64,000 nt of DNA, from the NCBI GenBank assembly GCA_001643675.2, contig LSRY02000069.1, forward strand, positions 67,001-131,000. Direction: 5' to 3'. A model generated the notes under the pieces. The model ran no database searches and had not been told where the DNA came from. It saw only the letters and a list, made by a program, of their open reading frames with translations. Positions 1 to 10,297 of this stretch are shown piece by piece. Source of the stretch: Monocercomonoides exilis. Taxonomy: Eukaryota; Preaxostyla; Oxymonadida; Polymastigidae. The stretch's first letter is position 1. Each line of letters begins with the position of its first letter. Made by a program: the position numbers and the translations under genes.

Positions 1-1266
1 AAGAGAAGAACAGAAGAACTGGAGGAGATTGTGGAAGATACAGTGAGGAAGGATCCGAAGCTGGTTGAGATGATGACGATGGAGATGTCTCCCGAGGAAC
101 AATGGAAGAGAGCAGAGAGAGATGCAGAGAAGAAGAGCGAAGAGAGGATCAAGAAGAGAATATATGATACGAATATGCAACATTCTGAATCATCTGAGCA
201 TTTGTTAAGTGAGAGTGGCTCCACCGAATACATACTTGGGAGAGATTCAGACAAGATTCCGGAGTGGGCACTGGAGAAGGTTGAAGAAGAAGAGATTCAG
301 AAGCGAACACCATCACCATCCATCTCATCCACTTCAACAGCAGACACTTCGGACACAGATTCAACATTTGTTCGATCAGAGAGTCTGTGCCCAACCACCT
401 CGTCAATGTCGAATCTGGTGGATGGAATGGCATGCTCGTCGCCGCATGAGAAGCTGATAGCGGATCTTCGTGACTCGCTATTCATGCTTCTGCATGGGAA
501 GAATGAGAAGAAGGAGATGGCGATTGGTTCATTGAAGGAGCGGGAGATGACAGCTGCACAGATCCTGTTCTGGGTGGTGAATGGAGCGCTGCACTCTTTC
601 AATGAGATGGAAAACCCGCTTCAGTCATTGGCGAATCTGAGTCCTCACATTGTGCTGTTCTCTGAGCAGATGGTGATTGTCATAGCGCTTCACTCTGACT
701 GCTCTGATGAGTCGGATTCGGACTCCTCATCCATTGCTTCATCATGCACGATTGCCACATCATCCTCTGATGTTTCATTGATGAGTGAGCGATTCGTAGA
801 CTTACCGCCACCCTCATCGGCATTTGAGGATGATGAAGGCTGCAGAGACGAATACAAGCGATGGAAGGCGCCGGAGCTGATGGGGAAGAAAAAGATGAGA
901 GCGACAAAGGAGTCAGTTGTGTTTTCTGTGGGGATGATGTTGTGGGAATGCCTGACTCTGAAGATCCCGTTTGGAGACTATTCTGCAGAAGCAGCCGGGC
1001 AGAAAATTGTGAATGGGGAGAGGCCGAAACCCGAGAAAGCAGGGAGTGAGGAATATGGAGAAATGATAAAAGCATGCTTGTCTGCATCGCCATCGGAGAG
1101 GTGGGGCTTGATGACTTTGAAGCGAGAATTCTTCAGTCGGTTTCCCGCAGGAGCTGTGTTTGTCACAGCATCAGACGCCATCGATTTTGAAGCAGGGAGC
1201 GATGATGGAGGCAGCGAGGCTGCGACTCGACAGAGCAGAAGCTGGAGTGGATACAGCAATAGATGA
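1..1266 (+). CDS. Protein kinase-like protein, C-terminal part (5' end outside window)
   Basis: The frame is open from the first base, so the start lies upstream of the window; 421 codons are visible, ending in TGA at 1264-1266. The N-terminal third is charged (Glu/Lys-rich). A Ser/Asp-rich linker precedes a recognisable kinase C-lobe: an APE motif at residues about 290-292 (KAPELM), a helix like the one after subdomain IX (SVGMMLWECLTLKIPFGDY), and a conserved Arg near the end (SERWGL). No HRD or DFG motif is visible. The region where the catalytic loop should be reads LANLSPHIVLFSEQ, followed by acidic filler, so this is probably a pseudokinase. Such loosely conserved kinase-like proteins are common in oxymonads (family knowledge). 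The substrate and role are unknown. Confidence 0.6.
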   Translation, partial: KRRTEELEEIVEDTVRKDPKLVEMMTMEMSPEEQWKRAERDAEKKSEERIKKRIYDTNMQHSESSEHLLSESGSTEYILGRDSDKIPEWALEKVEEEEIQKRTPSPSISSTSTADTSDTDSTFVRSESLCPTTSSMSNLVDGMACSSPHEKLIADLRDSLFMLLHGKNEKKEMAIGSLKEREMTAAQILFWVVNGALHSFNEMENPLQSLANLSPHIVLFSEQMVIVIALHSDCSDESDSDSSSIASSCTIATSSSDVSLMSERFVDLPPPSSAFEDDEGCRDEYKRWKAPELMGKKKMRATKESVVFSVGMMLWECLTLKIPFGDYSAEAAGQKIVNGERPKPEKAGSEEYGEMIKACLSASPSERWGLMTLKREFFSRFPAGAVFVTASDAIDFEAGSDDGGSEAATRQSRSWSGYSNR

Positions 1267-1847
1267 AAAGGAGGAAGCAGAGAAAGAAGATGATTAGCAC
1301 AACTGCCTTGAAACAACAGCTGGGATGGATGAACGGATATGGAGCGTTGGATACGATGCTTCACTATTGACGGATCACTCGATGAATTTAACGAGTATTC
1401 CGATGAGTAAGGGAATTTTTTCTCGTGTTAGCTTTGGATAATATTTTTTTAGTGGTAAAAGTGATTTTTTAATTTTTTTTTTCAGAAAGTCACAAATAAA
1501 AAATAAAGAATCGTTACATTACTCATTAAGCATAAAATTTTTAATTCATATTCAATGAGCGCGAATGAACAAAGAGAAAAATTGTGCAAACAAAATATAG
1601 GTTCAAATAAATCTCGTATCATTTAAATATCAAAAACATAAAAGACAATAAACACAAAAACTGTAATTTCAAACTATCAACTTTGAAATTATAAAAATGA
1701 ATTATGTTCAAACTATTTCTTAAATGATTCAAAAGGTGAATAAAAACTAACAGGACAAAATGCAGCATTTCATTCAAAACATTGGTAATTTTTGTGAATA
1801 TAAGCTATCCTGAAAAATAGAAATTCCATTGAATTCAAATGCATTTT
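1267..1847. other. AT-rich intergenic stretch
   Basis: This lies between the convergent ends of the kinase-like gene and the dynein-chain gene. No coding-like frame, RNA gene or repeat was seen. Confidence 0.6.
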
Positions 1848-4800
1848 TAATCAGCAGGAAGAACAGAATGGAATAGATAATCATCCATCAATTGAGATGA
1901 ATTTGGAGAAGTTGAAAATAGATAAGAAGTACTGTTGGCGGTTTAATGACGAAGATGAGAGAAAAAAGTAAAAACAGATGAACGAATAACAAGAATGAAA
2001 AATTCAATGTAAAAAATTATTTGAACAAAGGATTTAAAGTCATACTTAGTCCAACACAAGCGTATTGTTCCATTGTTCAATCCAATTGCGATGCAAGGCC
2101 AGAGCCGATGAGTTGATGTGGATAAAGCAGGCCTGAATATTAAACAAACGACAGCATGTTTTGTGTGATTTGAAAAATAACAAGTTCAATTATAATTATT
2201 AGAATAAATTATCTTAATCGTTAATAAAAAAAGGAAAAACAAACGGAACGCTGACAGCAGTTATTGAAATGCTCTTTTCTAGCACTTCATGTGCTATTGG
2301 TTGCTAAAGTTACGAGAAATATAATTTGAGACAAAATATTTTTTTATTTTTTTCAAGATTCATACAAGAATAAAGAAAAAACAAACAAGATCACTCTTTG
2401 CCAAATCCCAAATAGAAACGATGCAAGGGCAATGGACTGTAAAAAATTGAGACGAGACCCAAGGCGAAAAGAAGGAGGAAAACGGAGGAATCGGAGAGAC
2501 GCCTTTCTGTACCCATGTTGTGAGTGGATAGGGCTGTGATGATGAAGACGATGTGTTGAAAAGGCTGATTGATCCATCTGCATAAGATGCGAGAAGGATT
2601 GAAGGGAAGTAGGGAGAACAATTCAGTGACAGAACAGATGCCCCGTGTGGTGACAATGTTGTTGATGGAGCGGATGAAAGCGAAGTAACTGATGTTGGTG
2701 GCTGTGCAATAGAAATGACAAAAAAATAAAAATATTTAGTTTTTAAGCAATTATAATTTCATTCATTCAAATTTCAAAAAATCAGAAAAGAATTTAATAA
2801 ATGAAAATGTGTGCAATTATCACTTCATACATAAAATATTTGTGGGTACTGAGGCCTTCCAGCACGTGTCATTCTTCTGATAAAGCCGTTTGAAAACCCA
2901 ACAAAGAACTGATTATCATCACCAATGTTCTGAGTAACACATGTCACAATTCCAGAGTCTTCAACATTTTTCTCAGAAAGAATAGCACTTGATGAAATGT
3001 GCGAAGATGTCGCAGACGAAAGAGAATTTGTGGAAGATGAAATGTGTGATACAGGAATTAACGACACCAATGAGCCACCATTTAGCCCAAGATCGGTGTC
3101 AGAACCAGACCTGGAAAAAAGAAAAAGCGAAAAAGAAATTTTTTTGATTATGAATAATAACAATAACAACAAATTGTTTTTTATTTTGATTAGAATTTGA
3201 AAAGATAACATCATTAGAAAAATGAGAACAGACAGTAGGTTAATCATTTAAGAGGTGGTATAAAAAATAATGTTTAAATCACACCAGAAAGATAATGCCC
3301 TCTCATCAGCCGAGTTCGCTTTGAAGGGAGCACCAGTGTCTCTGTCAAAAGAGACTTTCGATAGCTGCACAAGAAATGCATCGACTGTTGCTGAAGCGCT
3401 GCTGCGTGAGGCAAGTGCAGAGGAAGCAGACGTTGTGGTGTTCGACATCGAAGATGCAGCAGAAAGCGTAGAAAGCGACGCCTCATTCATCAGCCAAACC
3501 TTCCCGTTGCCAAGCTCGTCCACACTGCAGAACTGAAATGGAGCATTGACAGCTGACTGTGTCTGAGCAGCAGAAGAAGAGGAAGAAGAAGAAGATGATG
3601 ATGATGATGATGATGGTGAACGAGAAGACGATGAATTGTCCAGTGTGGGAAGAAGAGAAGGTGAAATGAATGCGAAGAGAGAAGACGATGAAGATAGAAA
3701 TGAAGTGTGATTTCCCTTTGGGCCAGACTCCATCGATGTAGTAGTAAAAGACGGCCACTGAGTCAAAACATAAAAATCTTGAGTGGCGATAGCCTGAGGT
3801 TGAGCTAAGCCCGGTGCAGGCGAACCAGATGCAGCATTCTGCTTCAGCACAGCAGACGGTGTTTTGGCTTCATCGATTGCTGTGAATGTTGTGTGGAAGT
3901 GTGTCGATATGGTCTCTCTCAAATCCCACACGCACAGAGAGCCTGTGACCAGAGTGGCGACAACAACAAGAGGGTTGAGCGGAGACACGGCCACAGACGA
4001 AACAACGCCAGGGACAAGGAGAATGCGAAACGGAACACGCTGTGACAATTCATTCTTTTGGGTCACAGAATATGGAGTCTGACGAGGATTTAGTTGATTC
4101 AGGCTCCACACAAGAATAAACCCATTTTCAACATCCTTATTTTCATGTTACAAGCAAAGCGAAATATCCAAGCATTTCATAGTATTACAAAAAATAATGA
4201 AATAAAGTCAAGCAAAATTCAAAATTATATAATGTCAATGTAACGTTTCTGCATATTGCACACTTCATTTGTCAGAGGAGAAGGAAGTGGTGGAAATGAT
4301 GATGGACTGCGCTTTGCATAAGATCGAGGTGAGTACGCAGCGACAAGATACTGCGGCTCAGAAGGAGCGAAGGTCAACGCTATAAAAATAGCAGCAACAA
4401 TAATAAACATGTTTTATTGATATTAGCATTTGAAAATTTCATGAATACTTTATATCATACCATTCACGGTTCTTCCATTTGTCAGATTAGACCACTTTAG
4501 AATAATTGTTCTGGCAAACATTTTCGCTGCTTCTGTAGGAGTGCTTGCAGCGTGTAGTGCATTTTTTGGCTTTGAATCTGCCTCAACAGAAAGGCCTTTT
4601 TCTTTCCTTTCTTTTTCAATTTTGGCTTTCCAAGCTTTTTCTTCCTTCATTTGAGATTCTTGAAGCGCAACCAGAACATTTTCGTTTAATACAGATTCCA
4701 TAACAATTGATGCACTTCTCAGAAATCGTAAAAATCTCGGGATTTCTTGTGTGTTAAGTGAGCTCTCATCGCTCTGTTGCTGTCCTGTTGATGTTGGAGA

Positions 4801-5341
4801 AGTCAACGCATTGGGAAGTTGCGATGAATCGGGTATTTTTGAGGATTTGGAAGAAGATGCAGATGCTTCTTTTTGAGAGCGATATTGATCCCAAATTGCA
4901 ATACCTGTATCTGGTGCTTGCATTCCTTGGTCAATTGTTTGTACTGGTGCAGTTTGGACTTCTGATGTTCTCTGTTGCTCCGAACTTTGGATGGCTTTCT
5001 ATTAAATTTCAAAGTTTATGAAAACTTGAATATCAAATACAAAATGAAAAAAACATCTTTAAATTTGCTTCCAGTCGCTTGTTGATATCGCAAAAGAGCT
5101 GCTGAATCACTTGGGGTCATGTCTAACAAAAAAATAGTCGAATCCATTGAGGTTATTTTTTCCTTTATGTTTTTTATATGTGAAAATAATTTTTGCAACT
5201 GAATAATTTAATTGATTTATAGCACACAATTGCAGCTTCTATTGGGGATTTTGTCCTAACGCCTGCTGAAGATATTTTATGTTGCGTTGAAATTTGCTTT
5301 GAAACGGCTTTTGCAGGCCGCTTAGTCAAAGGTTTTGACAT
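1848..5341 (-). CDS. Cytoplasmic dynein-2 intermediate chain-like WD-repeat protein (WDR60/DYNC2I1 type)
   Basis: Multi-exon gene with its start ATG at 5339-5341 and its inferred last stop near 1848. Exons assemble with GT-AG introns, for example GTGTGC donors near 5222 and 4255, GTATGA near 4451 and GTGTGA near 3282. The N-terminus carries a helix (QKLFSHIKNIKEKITSMDS) followed by LLDMTPSD and repeated QT motifs (EVQTAPVQT), as in dynein-2 intermediate chains. WD-like blades follow: ALTFAPSEPQYLVAAYSPR, NGFILVWSLNQ, GSLCVWDLRE, ILLASYADGSISLF, VSIWDLAKSDL and CIAIGLNNGTIRL. A long poly-Ser insert interrupts the propeller. In the known family this chain is part of the motor for retrograde intraflagellar transport. 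The last two exons are the least certain. It is followed directly by two more ciliary genes on the same strand. Confidence 0.62.
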
Positions 5342-5624
5342 TTTTAACAAAATGCAAAAAAACAGATATTTTAATGGGAGAAAAAACATTTTCAAAATTG
5401 TGACATTCAAGAAGTGAACAACTTTCTTTTGTTATTTATTTAACAAAGAATAATCTCGAATCTGAATAAGTTATGAATATAAAATTTAATGTGAATTTTT
5501 TTTAGAAAAGCAAATATTTAAGTTACAATCTTATCAAAAATAAATTCAACTTTTCAATAATTGATAAAGCTTTAAAATTATAAATTGAAAAAAATAAATT
5601 TATGTGAAGTGTCTAAAAAATTGT

Positions 5625-6062
5625 TCAGATTGGAGCTTTCCATATATAAAGTCCCATTTCCTTCAATTTACGATCCCATTCTGCCCTTTCAGCATCATAC
5701 AGTTCTTGCATCTTCTGCTTCCTGACTTGTAGCACAAGTTGTTCTTGGAAAAAATAAAGCATTATTTGTTTTTTTAAAAAGAAAGAATAGGAAACTGCAA
5801 ACTTGCAACTTTCAATTCAGAATCTGCTCCTTCAGCAACCCTTTTAGCTTCTCTTGACTTGATTTTATTTGTAATATTTTTCTCCCATCCAGCTTAAAAG
5901 AAATGCAATTTAAAATACATTTTCAAAAAAAATCGTACCAAAATTGGATATTGTTTGGTTTTCCTTAACAATGCGATCAGCTTCTTCGTATTTAGCGCGC
6001 TCAACGATCAGTTTTTGAACATGCGAAGGTAGAGTTCGGTGAACGGTTGGAAGGATTGACAT
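5625..6062 (-). CDS. Small coiled-coil protein, CFAP141-like (C1orf189 family)
   Basis: Three short exons encode about 105 residues. The start at 6060-6062 reads MSILPTVHRTLPSH. Introns begin GTACGA (near 5940) and GTTGCA (near 5808) and keep phase. The stop is at 5625-5627. The product is a charged helix ending in VRKQKMQELYDAERAEW followed by DRKLKEMGLYIWKAPI. This pattern of an ExxxxxxEL..MG segment close to the C-terminus matches the small CFAP141 microtubule inner proteins of ciliary doublets, as I remember the family. Length fits (about 100 aa). It sits between two other ciliary genes on the same strand, which supports the call. The resemblance is short, so another small axonemal protein is possible. 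Confidence 0.45.
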
Positions 6063-6220
6063 AATAATATATTATATAAATGATCAGTACAAAAAATGAT
6101 TTCTCAAATTATTACAGAATTATTTATAAAAAATAAAAATATTTCATTAAAACAAAATTTTTGAAATGATGTTATTCAAAGTATTAGTGGTAAAGATGTT
6201 CAAATTTTTCTTGACTTAAT

Positions 6221-7757
6221 TCAAGTTTTCATCAATTTTCCTTCAAGCTGCTTTGCAATCATAGCTGTATCGAGCAAGTCGCTCCATACTTTCTCCACAG
6301 TATATCCTTCTGGAAGAGCTTCTACGGCAAGACCTAACGAAGGACAGTAAACTGGAGGACGATCTCTTTGAAGCGAGGAGTCAGCATAATATTGAGAAAT
6401 AACATCAAGAGCTGCATCAAAATACAATGTCGCATTGCAGCAATCGCAGAAATTGCAATAAAAAAAACAGTTAAAAGTATAACTGTATCCAAATTTCTCA
6501 TGCAAAGAATTCAAACCTTCTTCTTTTTCCATCACAAAATCTTCTTCTCTGCGCTTTATTGGAATTTTTGAAGTGGGCTTATCTGCATCATCAATAATGT
6601 AATCGATTCCAAATATTGGCCTCTCAAAATATAACTTACGAAGCTGCTGAATTTCCATTGTTAGCGAGGCAAGGCGTTCCTGTGGTTCAACACGAAATCC
6701 CATTGTATGCCCTTTTATGAGTTATTCAAATAAATGATATATAAAAATAAACATAAATAATATTACGAATAAAGTTAAAGGCAATAAAATGCAATATATT
6801 TCGTTGATATTTTAAAAAGTTAAGTTAACGTATTTTTTCAAAAATAACAAGCACAAAGATTGAGATTGAATGTTTCATGAAACATACCACCAGAGTATTT
6901 TGTGGCCTGGATGGCCAAAGATAATCCAACTTTGCTCTGTTTGGTATTTACATCTTCCATCTGTAGATAAGGGATTGAAACATTGAAATTTGGCATGGCA
7001 TTTGCGTGCCATACAACGCGTATGTTAGTAGTATGAATAGTTCCAATGTTTCCAGCTGAGCTTGATACATTCCATACTCCAGGTACTTTTGATATTATCT
7101 TTTCGTGTTTTAAAAGTTTTAATTCATCATCCTTAATAACTGTCCCTCTCAATCTAACATCTCTGTAAGTTCTTGATGTTTCATAAGCCCGAACTACAGT
7201 TTGAGCTGTTGAAAAAAGTCTTGGTGAGTCAACTCCATAATTTGTGAAGATAAATTCAAATTTATTACTTTCATATTTGGTGACAACATATAAGGACTTG
7301 TTATAAAAAAATAATATTGTCATTCAGCAATAATTTGAGGAATATTTTTCGAAATGCAAACTTGAGTTGCTCCTTTAAGAACAGAGTCAGCCGTTCGAAT
7401 GTACATATCCTTTACGCAATCATGTCCTATTGCTAAAAAAAATTTTTTTTAGGATAACAAAAAGTTGGAAAGCAAACATAAATTTAGCGAGGGGTCATTT
7501 TGGCAAAACCAAATAATTCTGAGATTTGTGACTTTCAAGCCACCTTTTTCACCATTATTACCTTTTGTATCCTCCACTTGCGGGATGAAATCGATTTCTT
7601 CCTCTCCATTTATGCATTTTAGTTGCCTTTTTTTCAAAATACGCAAATTTTCATAAAAATCAAAATAGAAAATAATTTCAAACGATGCAGGTATGTCAAA
7701 TCTTATTTCACGATCAAATTGAATGAAATCTTCTTCTTTCATAAAATGAAGCGGCAT
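6221..7757 (-). CDS. BBS5: BBSome subunit BBS5
   Basis: Five exons encode a protein of about 330 residues, close to the usual size. The start is at 7755-7757. The two DM16/PH-like modules of BBS5 are clear. The first has VEDTKGNNGEKGGLKVTNLR and KFEFIFTNYGVDSPRLFSTA, then RAYETSRTYRDVRLRG. The second has GVWNVSSSAGNIGTIHTTN, IRVVWHANAMPNFNVSIPYL and SLAIQATKYSGG. The C-terminus has IFGIDYIIDDAD and a conserved DRPPVYCPSLGLAVEALPEG segment. Introns start GTTTGC (near 7473 and 7350), GTATGT (near 6887) and probably GTTATA (near 6480). BBS5 is part of the BBSome, the coat that moves membrane proteins in cilia and binds phosphoinositides. The upstream region toward the tRNA is long and AT-rich. 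Confidence 0.93.
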
Positions 7758-8748
7758 TTTTTATTGCTCCACAATACAGCTTTCTTTGCTGTTTATTAAA
7801 ATGATCGAATATATTATTTTTGTCATTTGAATAAAAATTTTTTTTCTGAACGTAGATTTCTTTTCTTATGAAGATAATTAATGATAATAATTCTTGATAA
7901 TATCTTTTTTTTTCATGATTTTATATTTTTCAACCAATTTTACAAAAAATAACATATGTTCGAAATTTTCAATAAAGTGTGGAAATAGATGAATTATAAT
8001 TCGAAGAAGAATTTTTTAATTTCAAATTTATTATGACATTATTTTATTTCATTTTCATGATAATAACTTTCAGATAACAAAATGTAGTGATTTATTTTCG
8101 ACAAATAATTATTTTTGAATCAATATTGAAATAAAAAAACAAAAAGATTTTATCAAGATTTGGGGAAAAATGCGTTCTTTTATACTTTTTTGCACAAAGC
8201 ATGGAAAATAATACAGATAGAAGAAATTGATTTTTTCGTTATTTCCAACAGTGAATGAAAATGGGTGATTATTACTGAATTCAGAATTTTTCAGTGATAA
8301 TTTTTTGTTTGAAATTTTGTTTCGATTGTCTATGAATGAACACTGATCAAAGATAATGTTAATGTCTAATATCTCTTTCAATCTTTTTTGATCTCAATAA
8401 TTTGTTTGTATTACAATTGCGAAACATTGAACATCAAAAAATTATTTTTTTGCAGGTGACGAAACACTTTTGAAAATAATCTCCTATCTGAAAACTGTTA
8501 GGATTTCAAAATTCATAACCCATTTATAAAAACTAACATGTATGTGTGTGGTGCATAATTCTTTCATTTATGAGATAAACAACAATTTGTTCCAAATAAT
8601 TTCCACAACCTTTTCATGAGAAAACTTTCATTCTCGTGTTAAAAAATCATTGGAAATATTTCATAATTGAGGATTAAATTAAAAGTGCAGAATAGAACAA
8701 AATTCACGAAGCAAAAATTATCGTCCCATGTCTGAAATTTTGAAATAC
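7758..8748. other. AT-rich intergenic stretch
   Basis: Very AT-rich DNA upstream of BBS5. Short open frames here have no coding character. A partial match to the TGGGTGATTATT motif of the neighbouring inverted-repeat element occurs near 8261. Confidence 0.55.
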
Positions 8749-8811
8749 AAAATGTGCACAAAACTCCGGACATCGCACAAAAAATCGGGCAAGATCGATA
8801 TCTCAATAACT
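8749..8811 (+). repeat. Left terminal inverted repeat
   Basis: 63 bp, paired with 9601-9663. The differences I count are mostly transitions, suggesting age. Confidence 0.6.
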
Positions 8812-9600
8812 TAAAGAGGAAAAATTCTGATAATTTTTTTCTAAATATATATCATTTGTACAAACTCGTTGGAAATATAAAACATTCAAAACTTCCTCGT
8901 TTATGGTCAGAAAAAAAATTATTATTCAAATGGGTGATTATTTTTGAAATCATATCCTTTTTCGGGGAATGGGATTTTTTAATTTTTTCTGTCATTGGAA
9001 AGAATTTTTGAATTCAGATTCTAAATTCATCCCAATTGTTTCATAAACCAATGTCTTTGCAGAAATAAAGATGATGACTTCTTCAATAAGTCATTTCATT
9101 TTTCAGTGTTCATTTTTGAATGTTCAATGAAAATTTTCGATTCAAAAATTTAGAAAGAAAAATTATGACATCAAAAATAATCACACAAATCAAAGAGAAA
9201 CTCAAAACCCTATTTTTCTTTGATTAGAATTTAATATTTTTCTGAGTACAATTGAGATAATTTTGGTAGTTTTGTTTATCAAATTAGTTTGTATTAATGG
9301 GGTATATGGGTGATTATTTTTGCAATCATAACTTTTTTCGTGGTGTTGATTTTTCAAAGGTTGTTTGTCATTCAATAGAGATTATGTATTTTTTTTGAAA
9401 ATTCCATCAAAACCATATTGAACATAAATGTTAAAGCTTAAACAAAAATGAAAATAATTTTTATTTGATTTTTCAATTTTTAGTATATTGTTGTTAATAT
9501 TTTTGAAAAATTTTCGAACCGAATTTTTTGAAAGAAAAAATATAATTTCAAAAATAATCACACATGTTTTGAGGAAAGTGAACAGATTTTTTCTTCTGAC

Positions 9601-9663
9601 AGTTATTGAGAAATCGATCTTGCCCGGTTTTTTGTGCGACGTCCGGAATTTTATGCACATTTT
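9601..9663 (-). repeat. Right terminal inverted repeat
   Basis: 63 bp, the reverse-complement partner of 8749-8811, with about five mismatches. Confidence 0.6.
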
Positions 9664-10091
9664 ATTAGTTCCTTTTGGAACCTTTTCTGGTAAAAATGAG
9701 AAATAAAATTATTTTTCTTAATTTCATTCCAATTTACCAGATTTCACCTTCATGAAAATAATAACGTTTCCAATTTTTTGTTTCCATGACGGTGAATTTT
9801 GGTGAATTGGAATGAAATTTTGTAAAATAAATTCATTTCTCATTTTTTTCATAAAAATAAAACAAAAAGAACTTTTCAAAAATATTTCACAAACTTGAAT
9901 AGTATTTTAAAATTCGAAATAAAATAATTTTTAGCGTATTCGTTTTGATAATAAATGAAATTTCCATTATTATATAAATATTTTAAATAAATAACTTATT
10001 TGAAAAAAATCGAAAAATTATTATGAGCGAAAAAAGAATGGAAAAAATATATCAGTTTTATATTATAAATGAAAAATTTCTCGTTTTGAAA
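9664..10091. other. AT-rich intergenic stretch
   Basis: No supported feature between the inverted-repeat element and the tRNA gene. Confidence 0.5.
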
Positions 10092-10163
10092 GCCCTTGTA
10101 GCATAGTGGCAGTGCGTATGCCTCGTAAGCATAAGGTCGAGGGTTCAATTCCCTCCAGGGGCT
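10092..10163 (+). tRNA. tRNA-Thr, anticodon CGT
   Basis: All arms of a cloverleaf fold. The acceptor GCCCTTG pairs with CAGGGGC and the D-stem GCAT with GTGC. The anticodon stem TATGC/GCATA carries loop CTCGTAA (anticodon CGT, reading ACG). The T-stem GAGGG/CCCTC carries loop TTCAATT. It has no intron. The internal A and B box segments are intact and the discriminator base is T. Confidence 0.93.
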
Positions 10164-10165
10164 GA

Positions 10166-10171
10166 TTTTTT
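10166..10171 (+). terminator. RNA polymerase III T-run terminator
   Basis: Six T residues start two bases after the tRNA-Thr 3' end, as expected for Pol III termination. Confidence 0.75.
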
Positions 10172-10297
10172 GAAAAAAATCCTTTTTGTTTTTTTTAAAA
10201 TTTTTGAATCTTTTATTTTCCTGATATGAAGAAAAATTAATGAGAAGTTGTTTGCTTTGAAATCGAACTACCATTATTTTTTTAATATTGACAAAGA

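Larger units (their letters stand above)
8749..9663. mobile_element. Diverged inverted-repeat element (MITE-like), 915 bp
   Basis: The first 63 bases (8749-8811) and the reverse complement of the last 63 (9601-9663) match at about 58 positions. Both begin AAAATGTGCA and contain CGCACAAAAAA followed by a GGGCAAGATCGAT block. The interior is AT-rich with diverged internal copies of a TGATTATTTTTGAAATCATA-like motif (about 8932, 9309 and, inverted, about 9165 and 9545). There is no transposase frame and no clear target duplication. It is best explained as an old non-autonomous DNA transposon; a chance inverted duplication cannot be excluded. Confidence 0.55.
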
